Part shown: piece after piece, positions 1-6,149 of the stretch
Numbering within the stretch: the first letter of the stretch is position 1
How the letters are laid out: each line of letters opens with the position of its first letter
NCBI GenBank assembly: GCA_002926195.1
Contig: MZXQ01000162.1
Location: forward strand, 1-6,173
Source of the DNA: Candidatus Methanomarinus sp. HR1
GTDB taxonomy: Archaea; Halobacteriota; Methanosarcinia; Methanosarcinales; Methanocomedenaceae
DNA: 6,173 nt
Direction of reading: 5' to 3'
The notes under the pieces: generated by a model
Databases searched by the model: none
The model's input: the letters and a program-made list of their open reading frames with translations, nothing else
Told to the model about the DNA's origin: nothing
Program-made: the position numbers and the translations under genes

Positions 1-384
1 ATCAAATACCGACGGCAAATGCACCACATATTTACCATCTTCCTTCATTGCCATAATGATCTCTTTACGCTCAAGCAGAGCTTCAAGGTTGAGCTCATAA
101 GAACCAGGCTCATTGATCCTGAGTGACTCAATGCGGTCTTGGTCAAGCTCTTCTTCAGTTTCTGCTATTTCTTCTACTTCATCTCCCTGGTCTGTCAGAA
201 ACTCATCGATCTCTTTAAAGGCTTTTTTCTCAGGATGTTCCTCCTGGCTTTTAAGTTCATCTTCCTGTTCAGGTTCATTATGGACATAAAGAAACTTATT
301 CCAGCCGCAGTTAGGACATCCGTTAAGTATCTCGATATCGCCGTCCTTGAAGATGTGTTCACAGCGTGTGCATTTATGTGACAT
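1..384 (-). CDS. arvC: OapC/ArvC family zinc-ribbon protein (C-terminus cut by window edge)
   Basis: The reading frame opens at an ATG (384-382) and runs without a stop for 128 codons to the window edge, so the C-terminus is missing. The N-terminus holds a zinc ribbon: CTRC (C5, C8) and CPNCGW (C23, C26). Residues about 37-90 form a strongly acidic, Glu/Asp-rich and probably disordered linker. A compact segment follows at about 91-128 (GSYELNLEALLERKEIIMAM, then a KYVVHLPSVF stretch). This order of zinc ribbon, acidic linker and conserved tail fits the archaeal zinc-ribbon protein encoded with an Era-like GTPase and a DUF2073 protein. The tail looks close to a natural end, but that is a guess. 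It lies 37 bases downstream of arvB on the same strand, so it is the third gene of the operon. The start has only a weak AGAG (394-391) six bases upstream. Its biochemical role is unknown; it is presumed to be a partner of the GTPase. Confidence 0.85.
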   Translation of the reverse strand, partial: MSHKCTRCEHIFKDGDIEILNGCPNCGWNKFLYVHNEPEQEDELKSQEEHPEKKAFKEIDEFLTDQGDEVEEIAETEEELDQDRIESLRINEPGSYELNLEALLERKEIIMAMKEDGKYVVHLPSVFD

Positions 385-421
385 ATTTATCTCTTTATTA
401 CAAATCCCGGATAATAAATAA

Positions 422-781
422 TTACCGTGAAGACACAATTGCGCTTATAAAGTCTTTATCTTTTCTTAGTGTTTTAAGCTGGTTTGCAGGCCCGATTACA
501 GTTAATCTGGTTCTGATCACTGGTTTTCTAAAGAGCTTATCTAATAATTTCTGGTTACTTTTAGTTGGATAACTCTCAATCTCAATCCCTGCAAAATCAT
601 CAGGTGTGATCTCTGTCATGGTCATTTCAATAAGCTTTGCCTCTTCCTTAGGTGTTAAACCTTTCTCAAGCACAAGAATCTTACCTTTCTTCACTCCATC
701 CAGAATCATCCGAACCTTTTCCATAGGTGTCATTCGCTCCAGTTTATCCTCTGAGATCATATCCATCTGTACTCCTATCAT
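422..781 (-). CDS. arvB: DUF2073 / OapB-ArvB family protein
   Basis: A small soluble protein of 119 residues from the chosen ATG (781-779). It has no membrane segment and no cysteine motif. Residues 13-32 look helical (KLERMTPMEKVRMILDGVKK), followed by a strand KILVLEKGLTPKEEAKLIE (34-52), a GIEIESYP motif (65-72) and a C-terminal TVIGPANQLKTLRKDKDFIS block (94-113). I recognise these as the DUF2073 pattern. The family travels with the upstream Era-like GTPase and the downstream zinc-ribbon gene, and is taken to work with them. Three starts are possible. GTG at 790 overlaps the arvA stop as GTGA. ATG at 781 is preceded by GGTGAT (791-786), a perfect match to the anti-SD, four bases away. ATG at 766 is preceded by AGGAGT (776-771). 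I chose 781 because it keeps the VQMDMIS segment, which I believe is conserved. The choice between 781 and 766 is open. Confidence 0.88.
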   Translation of the reverse strand: MIGVQMDMISEDKLERMTPMEKVRMILDGVKKGKILVLEKGLTPKEEAKLIEMTMTEITPDDFAGIEIESYPTKSNQKLLDKLFRKPVIRTRLTVIGPANQLKTLRKDKDFISAIVSSR

Positions 782-786
782 GCATA

Positions 787-1422
787 TCACCCGAAATGTT
801 GTGCGATCTCTTCGTAAAGTGAATCAATATTATGTCCATCCAGTGCTGATATAGGTATTAAGGTATGTTGCGGAAAAGCACTTCTTATACGGGCTGGTGA
901 AGATTCGGGAAGGTCGATCTTATTAGCTGCGATCAAAAGTGGCAGTTTTCTGGCTTCCATATTCCCTATGACAGTCACATTCACCTGAGTAAAAGGATCC
1001 TCAGTAGAATCCATTACCAGGATCACACCATCCAGGTCGTCCAGCCATTTCACTGCTTCGATTATACCTTCTGTTGCTTCCTTTGCCCTGCGCTTGGCTT
1101 CATCTTCCTCAAGACCATGGCTCATAAACTCATGAAAATCTACTTTCGTAGCCAGTCCCGGTGTATCCACAATATCAAGACTGACCTTCGAACCATTAGA
1201 TTCTATGGTCACACCTTCACGCCGCCGGGCTCTGCGAGTCTCATGCGGAACAGATGAGACCGCACCCATAGCATCTCCGGTCCAGTCTCTGATTATACGG
1301 TTAGCCAGTGTAGTCTTACCAGCATTGGGTGGCCCATATATTCCTATCCTTGCTTTCCTTTTATTAAAGATCTTCTTAATCATGGAAGAGAAGTTAAGCT
1401 TCACTTTGTTAATCAATCCCAT
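787..1422 (-). CDS. arvA: Era-like small GTPase (OapA/ArvA family)
   Basis: A 211-residue GTPase with a full set of G motifs: P-loop GPPNAGKT (30-37), a probable switch I threonine in HETRRARRREG (60-70), DTPG (86-89), NKID (167-170) and an SAL G5 motif (192-194). It has no KH domain, unlike bacterial Era, so it is a stand-alone G domain, as in the archaeal Era-like family. Residues 1-24 before the P-loop are basic with regularly spaced hydrophobics (I4, V7, F11, M14, I15, I18, F19), which suggests an amphipathic helix. The ATG at 1422 is preceded by AGGAG (1435-1431) at eight bases. It is the first gene of the arvA-arvB-arvC operon; its TGA stop (789-787) touches the arvB start region, so translation of the two is probably coupled. 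Work in haloarchaea known to me ties this family to extracellular vesicle formation and, by position, to a replication origin. Function here is inferred from homology and synteny. Confidence 0.93.
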   Translation of the reverse strand: MGLINKVKLNFSSMIKKIFNKRKARIGIYGPPNAGKTTLANRIIRDWTGDAMGAVSSVPHETRRARRREGVTIESNGSKVSLDIVDTPGLATKVDFHEFMSHGLEEDEAKRRAKEATEGIIEAVKWLDDLDGVILVMDSTEDPFTQVNVTVIGNMEARKLPLLIAANKIDLPESSPARIRSAFPQHTLIPISALDGHNIDSLYEEIAQHFG

Positions 1423-1529
1423 TATTGTTTCTCCTGATATCCCCTTATTGTATATTCTTTTCCTCTTATACTACTTTTAATATAATTGAATGTATCGATT
1501 TAAGATATCAAACCATAAGGTTCATATCA
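1423..1529. promoter_or_regulatory. Divergent promoter region between arvA and the aminotransferase operon
   Basis: This 107-base AT-rich gap separates two divergent genes and must carry both promoters. A plus-strand TATA-like element, TTTTAATATAATT (1475-1487), would place a start near 1507, just ahead of AAGG (1517-1520) and the ATG at 1530. On the minus strand, TATAAGAG (1470-1463) or the reverse of the same AT block could serve arvA. The first would start transcription near 1442. The 7-mer GATATCA occurs at 1504-1510 on the plus strand and at 1441-1435 on the minus strand, near both predicted start sites. Box assignment is by eye and start sites are estimated from the usual TATA-to-start distance of about 25 bases. 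Confidence 0.55.
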
Positions 1530-2051
1530 ATGTATTGGTATACTAAATCACAAATGAATGAAAAGGTTTTGGGATATTTCCAGAATATTATTAATGAGAA
1601 GAGAGATATCTCGTCTATTGAAATGGGATGTGGTGAAGTTCAACTGTTCTGCACAACAGGAAAGATCAAGATATGGATTGGCAGACAGGCCAGCAATGAT
1701 ATGGTTATAAAAGTATTGAGAACTTTTTCCAGAGTAGATTCTTCTTTTACTCATGAAAAAGAGATTATTTGTGACTTTGACCAGATACCTGTATATGAGA
1801 ATTATGATTATACATTAGTGTCCTACGGAAAGATCCAGGGCGATTATCGAGTCCTGTTCAATATCAGGTTATCAAAACAAAATGCTCTTGATCATCTCAT
1901 CGAAAGTATAATAAAGGAGCTTGAAGAAGGAGATATTAATAAGACCTTTCACTGGAAAGGAACCACACCCAAGCTTGAATTAATCTATAATGAACTGAAT
2001 TCATCAGGTGAATGGAATATTACAAAAATGGAATACAGGGATGATAAATGA
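1530..2051 (+). CDS. Conserved-looking hypothetical protein, first gene of the aminotransferase operon
   Basis: I do not recognise this 173-residue protein. It is soluble, with no signal peptide, membrane span or zinc motif. The pattern suggests an alpha/beta fold: helix (about 8-24), strands (about 30-50, including EVQLF and KIKIWIG), helix NDMVIKVLRTFSR (56-68), strands (about 77-113, including YTLVSYGK and YRVLFNIRLS), a helix ALDHLIESIIKELEEG (119-134), and a C-terminal LELIYNEL to WNITKMEYR segment (149-170). The frame is open from 1425, but a start there would cover the arvA leader and both promoters. ATG 1530 has AAGG at nine bases and sits correctly behind the TATA-like element; ATG 1554 lacks a Shine-Dalgarno. 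Its TGA overlaps the aminotransferase ATG as ATGA (2048-2051), so the two are probably translationally coupled. This argues that the frame is a real gene with a role linked to the downstream enzymes. No function is proposed. Confidence 0.75.
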   Translation: MYWYTKSQMNEKVLGYFQNIINEKRDISSIEMGCGEVQLFCTTGKIKIWIGRQASNDMVIKVLRTFSRVDSSFTHEKEIICDFDQIPVYENYDYTLVSYGKIQGDYRVLFNIRLSKQNALDHLIESIIKELEEGDINKTFHWKGTTPKLELIYNELNSSGEWNITKMEYRDDK

Positions 2052-3163
2052 CTGCGCTTAGAAGTTTTGCACAAAGAGTTGGGAATATTGATATTTCAGG
2101 AATTAGAAAGATATTTGAAGCTGCAGGTGCGGATTCTATTAATCTCGGATTAGGACAGCCTGACTTTGATACACCGGATCATATAAAACAGGCAGCGATC
2201 AATGCTATTAAAGATGGTTTTACAGGATATACCACAAACCTGGGAATTCCTGAATTACGACAGGCTTTATCCGGAGGGTTCAAACTTAATAACAATTTTG
2301 AAGTGGACCCTGATGATATTATCATTACTTCAGGTGCATCAGAGGCCCTGCATATTGCACTTCTGGCACTGGTGGACCAGGGAGATGAAGTGATAATGCC
2401 GGATCCGGGATTTGTATCATACGCACCACTAACTGATCTTGCCGGCGGAAGAGTAGTAGGTGTACCTTTAAGTGAAAACCTCACTATGACAGCCGATATT
2501 GTAGCAAATCATATTACTGATAAGACAAGAGTCTTAATTATTAATTCACCATCTAATCCCACAGGAACTGTACAGACCAGGGATGAGATACGGGGATTGT
2601 GCGAGATCGCAGACGATCATAATATTGTTATTATCTCTGATGAGGTGTATGAACATATCATCTATTCAGGTGAGCATGTAAGCCCGGCTGAGTACTCAGA
2701 TAATACTATAACAATAAATGCCACATCCAAGACATATGCCATGACAGGATGGAGACTGGGCTATGCAGCCGCACCTCATGATATCACAGAGCAGATGTTG
2801 AAAGCCCACCAGTATGTGCAGGCATGTGCCAACAGTATTGCCCAGATGGCAGCACTGGCTGCTGTAACCGGTCCGCAGGATTGTGTAATAGAGATGCGTG
2901 ATAGTTTCAGGCGCAGACGCGACCTGTTGATGGTTGGTTTACGTGAGATGGGACTGGATTGTGTTGAACCCCAGGGCGCTTTCTATGCATTCCCCAAAGT
3001 CGATAACTCAATAGAAGCAGTACAGGAATTACTGGAAAAAGGTGTAATAACCACTCCGGGAACAGCTTTTGGTTCTAATGGAGATGGTTATATCAGGCTC
3101 TCCTATGCCACAAGTGATGAAAATATCCTCCGTGCACTGGAGATAATGGGACAGGTGCTGTAA
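2048..3163 (+). CDS. Class I/II pyridoxal-phosphate aminotransferase (aspartate aminotransferase-like)
   Basis: A fold-type I PLP enzyme of 371 residues, a normal length for the archaeal AspC/AspB-like aminotransferases. Visible motifs are LGLGQPDFDTP (33-43) near the substrate entrance, YTTNLGIPELR (61-71), phosphate-binding SGASEA (95-100), NPTG (170-173), SDEVY (197-201) with the Asp that pairs with the pyridine nitrogen, SKTYAMTGWRLGY (227-239) with Schiff-base lysine K228, and YIRLSYA (348-354) with R350, expected to bind the substrate alpha-carboxylate. It should move an amino group between an amino acid and a 2-oxo acid such as 2-oxoglutarate. The exact amino acid (Asp, Ala, aromatic or other) cannot be told from sequence alone, so no symbol is given. 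The start overlaps the previous stop by four bases, with AGGG (2037-2040) seven bases upstream. The next gene follows after four bases, so this is the middle gene of the operon. Confidence 0.95.
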   Translation: MTALRSFAQRVGNIDISGIRKIFEAAGADSINLGLGQPDFDTPDHIKQAAINAIKDGFTGYTTNLGIPELRQALSGGFKLNNNFEVDPDDIIITSGASEALHIALLALVDQGDEVIMPDPGFVSYAPLTDLAGGRVVGVPLSENLTMTADIVANHITDKTRVLIINSPSNPTGTVQTRDEIRGLCEIADDHNIVIISDEVYEHIIYSGEHVSPAEYSDNTITINATSKTYAMTGWRLGYAAAPHDITEQMLKAHQYVQACANSIAQMAALAAVTGPQDCVIEMRDSFRRRRDLLMVGLREMGLDCVEPQGAFYAFPKVDNSIEAVQELLEKGVITTPGTAFGSNGDGYIRLSYATSDENILRALEIMGQVL

Positions 3164-3167
3164 TCTA

Positions 3168-3977
3168 ATGATCATAGGGGCTTCGTCCTTTGCTTCCCCT
3201 CTTGAGCAGTTGATCGATGAAGTAGACTCTGTAGAATTATATGTACCAAAAATGGGGATATATGAGGGGCGGGAACTACAACATGATAAAGTAAAGGCAG
3301 TTACGGATATATTATCAACTTCATGCGGTTTAACATCCGTACATGCTCCTTATTATGCTGATGTTCATACATATCCGAAGGCTCTTTGTATTGATACGGC
3401 AAATATGAAAGGTCCCGATTTTAAACTTATAGAAGAATCTATCGAGATGGCAGTTAATTTTCAATCTAAAGTCGTGGTAATACATCCCGGACTGGTAGGC
3501 AATGAGCGCAGTAAGAGCCTGACCAGGATGGTGGATAACCTGCAGCAATTATCAAAAGTGGCAGGTGATCACGGAGTGATGCTGGGGCTTGAGAATAAGG
3601 AAGGTACTGCCCCCGAGAATCTGTGCTGTGATGCTATGGAATTAGTCAGGGTTGTTGAGCAAGTGAATTCTGATAATCTGGGAGTTACTTTTGATGTGGG
3701 ACATGCTAATCTTACATCCCAGGGAGACCCTGATCAAATAAGTGAATTTATGGAGACTGTACAGGATTGGGTAGTGCATGTGCATGTACATGACAATATG
3801 GGTGTATGGACCAGTGAATATGCAGGGGATATGCACCTGGCACCTGGAACCGGGAGTGTGGATATGTCAATAATAGAGCGGCTTGGATTTAGCGGCATAC
3901 ATAATATGGAAGTCTTCTCAATGGAGGATGTGATCATAGGTAAAAAAAGGCTGCTTACACTAAATATATTCAAGTAA
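3168..3977 (+). CDS. Sugar phosphate isomerase/epimerase-like TIM-barrel protein (AP endonuclease 2 / xylose isomerase-like)
   Basis: A 269-residue cytoplasmic protein with the metal-binding pattern of the xylose isomerase-like TIM barrel: VHAPYY (58-63), VIHPG (104-108), LGLENKEG (139-146), TFDVGHAN (174-181), HVHVHDN (204-210), HLAPGTGSVD (223-232) and a late MEVF with E248. Likely divalent-metal ligands are H59, H106, E142, D176, H179, H208 and E248. The same fold covers endonuclease IV and several sugar and hydroxypyruvate isomerases. The HAPY, ENK, DVGH and GxG-D motifs are those usually annotated as sugar phosphate isomerase/epimerase, and substrate cannot be assigned. It starts four bases after the aminotransferase stop, with AGGTG (3153-3157) ten bases upstream, inside the end of that gene. 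It is the last gene of the operon. The shared transcript suggests that the two enzymes act in one pathway, which I cannot name. Confidence 0.88.
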   Translation: MIIGASSFASPLEQLIDEVDSVELYVPKMGIYEGRELQHDKVKAVTDILSTSCGLTSVHAPYYADVHTYPKALCIDTANMKGPDFKLIEESIEMAVNFQSKVVVIHPGLVGNERSKSLTRMVDNLQQLSKVAGDHGVMLGLENKEGTAPENLCCDAMELVRVVEQVNSDNLGVTFDVGHANLTSQGDPDQISEFMETVQDWVVHVHVHDNMGVWTSEYAGDMHLAPGTGSVDMSIIERLGFSGIHNMEVFSMEDVIIGKKRLLTLNIFK

Positions 3978-4006
3978 ATCCGGCCGAAACAGGCTGTTGG
4001 AAATTA
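3978..4006. other. Short convergent intergenic gap
   Basis: Only 29 bases separate the stops of the converging isomerase-like gene and taw2. A weak hairpin is possible, CGGCC (3981-3985) with GGCTG (3992-3996), five pairs with one G-T wobble and a six-base loop. It is not followed by a clear T-run on either strand, so I do not call it a terminator. The two transcripts probably overlap at their 3' ends. Confidence 0.4.
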
Positions 4007-5032
4007 TTATAAGATCCTTACATCCACTACTACATGCAATACTCCGGGAGAATATTTCTTCACCCTATGCCAGCTGAGTACCTCAATCCCACGTCCCAGT
4101 TCCTCAGCAGCGTGTCTTATTCTGCGAATAGGTCTCTCAGGCGTCAAATGAACAGGTACGGTCTCATGATAATGCAGTACTCCTGATGGTTTTAAAGCAA
4201 GGACTGCATTTGTTAGATAATGGTGTGTACGCTTTACATATCCCATTATTACTCTATCAGCAACACACACAGGAGTGTTATTAGCACAATCACCCAGGAT
4301 AGGCTCTACAATATCTTCTCCATTATTAAGTCTGGTATTTTCCACCAGGTAATAATAGGATTCGGGATTTATCTCAATAGCTATAATTTTTTTAGGTATG
4401 GAATGTACTACCATAGGAATAGTAAAATATCCGATACCCGCAAACATATCCACCACCACTTCACCACTACCGAGAGTACCCATCCTTATCCTTTCTTGCA
4501 GGTTGCCTTTGCTGAACATAACCCTGGTAACATCCAGTTTGAATTTACATTCATTCTCAATATGCACAGTCTCTTGTGGAGAATTCACGTAATCTCTTTG
4601 TGCAATTAGTTCACGGTCCGGTTTTCGCAGATCACCCCTGATCCCCTTATCTATATATACACTCTTGCAATATGGATACATCTGAAGAAGTGCATTTCCA
4701 ATATGTGTTTTTACAGAATATAGAACACTATCCAGAGAAATGATAATCACTCTTCCTATCATCTGCCACCCGCCTGGTAAACGCTTGAGTCTCTCCTCAT
4801 CAAGATGTGATCTCATCAGTTCCCTGAGCCCTGGCTCAGACTCATAGAATTCCATAGGGTCTTGATCGATAACAGTAAATTGATGTAATCCAGGTATAGC
4901 TGTATCCTTTACAGGAACTTCTAATTGATCTCCTCTTCGTATCAATTTACGCCCTGTATCCAGATGGCCGGATTCCAGTAGTTGTTTTCTTATAATTTCA
5001 ACCTGGTTTTTTTCTATTAGCAAAGCCTTCAT
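4007..5032 (-). CDS. taw2: tRNA(Phe) wyosine-pathway aminocarboxypropyltransferase, Taw2/TYW2 (Trm5-like class I SAM enzyme)
   Basis: A 341-residue protein from ATG 5032 with an N-terminal domain (about 1-150) and a C-terminal Rossmann SAM-binding domain. Motifs: FKLDVTRVMFSKGN (164-177), motif I VDMFAGIGYFTIP (194-206), motif II AIEINPE (218-224), GDCAN (247-251), DRVIMGYVKRTHHYL (259-273) and LHYHETVP (286-293). This is the Trm5/TYW2 architecture. Trm5 m1G37 methyltransferases carry an N-x-P type motif where this protein has MGYV. That points to Taw2, which moves the 3-amino-3-carboxypropyl group of S-adenosylmethionine onto 4-demethylwyosine at position 37 of tRNA(Phe). Trm5 remains the alternative. 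An upstream in-frame ATG at 5041 would leave three bases after the nmd3 stop, but its AGGT is only one base away. ATG 5032 has the same AGGT (5046-5043) at ten bases and gives the natural-looking MKALLIEK start. It is cotranscribed with nmd3. Confidence 0.82.
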   Translation of the reverse strand: MKALLIEKNQVEIIRKQLLESGHLDTGRKLIRRGDQLEVPVKDTAIPGLHQFTVIDQDPMEFYESEPGLRELMRSHLDEERLKRLPGGWQMIGRVIIISLDSVLYSVKTHIGNALLQMYPYCKSVYIDKGIRGDLRKPDRELIAQRDYVNSPQETVHIENECKFKLDVTRVMFSKGNLQERIRMGTLGSGEVVVDMFAGIGYFTIPMVVHSIPKKIIAIEINPESYYYLVENTRLNNGEDIVEPILGDCANNTPVCVADRVIMGYVKRTHHYLTNAVLALKPSGVLHYHETVPVHLTPERPIRRIRHAAEELGRGIEVLSWHRVKKYSPGVLHVVVDVRIL

Positions 5033-5044
5033 GAATACCATGAC

Positions 5045-6094
5045 CTATTTCGGGGGTAGTATCACAAGGCTATCACCGATGACAACGGTTTTGATCTCTT
5101 CACCGCCAGTCCCTGATAAATAGGCAGGTTTTTGTAAAGTAATAGATTGAAAAGTCTGCGGATGCATTACCTGTATTATATCGTCTTCTACTGATATCAA
5201 GACTGTGGATACTGCACTTCCTATATCTGAAACTTTATCCGCATCTTTTAGTTTATTAGTATGTTCAGCGAATTCGTGTCCGGTTCCCAGATTCAACCCG
5301 GATGTCCTTTTACCAGAGTGGCGGATCAATATAGTTTCATCCAGGAATCTTATAATGTCACCTGATACGAACCTGGGCAGCCTGAGACTGTAAGTGATCC
5401 TGTAAATATTCTCCCCATCCTTTCTGCCTGCCAGTGTGGATGATTCAGCGAAATTAGCTCCGAATCGATCAGATGCTGAACGGCATATCTGGCGTGCAAT
5501 ACTATTAGAACCCAGATACACATCTGTTCCTTCATGCAATTTTTCGATCTTAGTAATAAATGACATTCCGTTGCCAGAATTATATTGACGGTCTATAATA
5601 TTATATATCATATCCAGCACCTGGTCCTGCTCGTCTTCATCAGGAAAACGTCCCTGGGCTCTGATCTGTACTATCGCTTCATAATACCCTCCGGCCCTTC
5701 GGCTGCAGATGATACAGGTCTCTTTCTTAACCCGTACTTGCGTTTCCAGTTCTATATCGATTTTAGTACCCTCTATCAAGGAGTTGACAACTATCTTTCC
5801 ATTAAAAATGAAAGGGTCTCTGCTGGCAAGTCTTACAGATATCCCATAGTCTTTTAGTATAGGGTTGATCTTTACTGAACTTATGATCTGCTCTTTGATC
5901 AATTCTTCCATTTCAGTATCATTCATTTCCCACCGACGGCCTTTTTTCACTGCTCCGCATTCTGTACAGATAATTGTATGTATCACTTGAGGCACATTGG
6001 CAATGGTAATATTCTTTAAAAAACAATCCTTACATAAGCCATTGATATGGTGGTCTATAAGCCGGCCGCATAAGGGACATAGTAGATCTTTCAT
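5045..6094 (-). CDS. nmd3: Archaeal Nmd3-type ribosome large-subunit biogenesis protein
   Basis: A 349-residue protein with the NMD3 zinc-binding head: CPLC (C6, C9), CKDC (C21, C24), CTEC (C43, C46) and CIIC (C127, C130), the last running into SRRAGGYYEAIVQIR (131-145), a hallmark of the family. Further typical segments are LGSNSIARQI (194-203), LAGRKDGENIYRITYSLRLP (221-240) and FVSGDII (242-248), followed by a beta-rich C-terminal domain. In eukaryotes Nmd3 is the 60S export adaptor. The archaeal form lacks the long C-terminal tail with export and import signals, and about 350 residues is the usual archaeal size. It is presumed to bind the large ribosomal subunit during maturation, since archaea have no nucleus. 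The ATG at 6094 has AAGGA (6111-6107) twelve bases upstream, rather far. The TAG stop (5047-5045) lies just before taw2, so the two form an operon of ribosome and tRNA maturation genes. Confidence 0.95.
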   Translation of the reverse strand: MKDLLCPLCGRLIDHHINGLCKDCFLKNITIANVPQVIHTIICTECGAVKKGRRWEMNDTEMEELIKEQIISSVKINPILKDYGISVRLASRDPFIFNGKIVVNSLIEGTKIDIELETQVRVKKETCIICSRRAGGYYEAIVQIRAQGRFPDEDEQDQVLDMIYNIIDRQYNSGNGMSFITKIEKLHEGTDVYLGSNSIARQICRSASDRFGANFAESSTLAGRKDGENIYRITYSLRLPRFVSGDIIRFLDETILIRHSGKRTSGLNLGTGHEFAEHTNKLKDADKVSDIGSAVSTVLISVEDDIIQVMHPQTFQSITLQKPAYLSGTGGEEIKTVVIGDSLVILPPK

Positions 6095-6131
6095 ATGATC
6101 ATTGATTCCTTGTGTACTATATTTTAGTATA

Positions 6132-6146
6132 TCAAGTATAACTTGA
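6132..6146. repeat. Inverted repeat TCAAGT-ATA-ACTTGA upstream of nmd3
   Basis: Perfect six-base arms (6132-6137 and 6141-6146) surround a three-base spacer. It overlaps the more distal TATA-like element of nmd3, so it could be a binding site for a dimeric regulator, or a chance palindrome in AT-rich sequence. Confidence 0.55.
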
Positions 6147-6149
6147 ATC

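Noticed and set aside
139..381. Plus-strand open frame antisense to arvC
   Set aside because: It lies opposite a clear zinc-ribbon gene, and its Phe/Leu-rich translation is the shadow of the Glu/Lys-rich acidic linker.
1425..1529. In-frame upstream extension of the hypothetical protein with a hydrophobic start (MFLLISPYCIFFSS), resembling a signal peptide
   Set aside because: It would start inside the arvA leader on the opposite strand and upstream of both candidate promoters. ATG 1530 has a better-placed ribosome site and TATA spacing.
1423..1529. Possible replication origin, since oap genes flank an origin in haloarchaea
   Set aside because: The gap is only about 107 bases, no repeated ORB-like element is visible, and no orc1/cdc6 gene is in the window. 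An origin could lie outside the window.
2179..2484. 101-codon minus-strand open frame inside the aminotransferase gene
   Set aside because: The sense frame has all PLP motifs; the antisense product has no motif and a low-complexity Ser/Pro/Ala bias.
3774..3796. Short tandem-like repeat of CATGTG/CATGTA units
   Set aside because: It encodes the HVHVHD metal-binding motif of the isomerase-like protein, so coding constraint explains it.
3981..3996. Hairpin in the convergent gap as a bidirectional terminator
   Set aside because: Only five pairs with one wobble and no T-run follow it on either strand; archaeal termination usually depends on T-runs.
4220..4609. 129-codon plus-strand open frame antisense to taw2
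   Set aside because: It lies wholly inside a gene with clear SAM motifs, has no recognisable domain, and has a His/Ile/Ser-rich composition typical of antisense frames.
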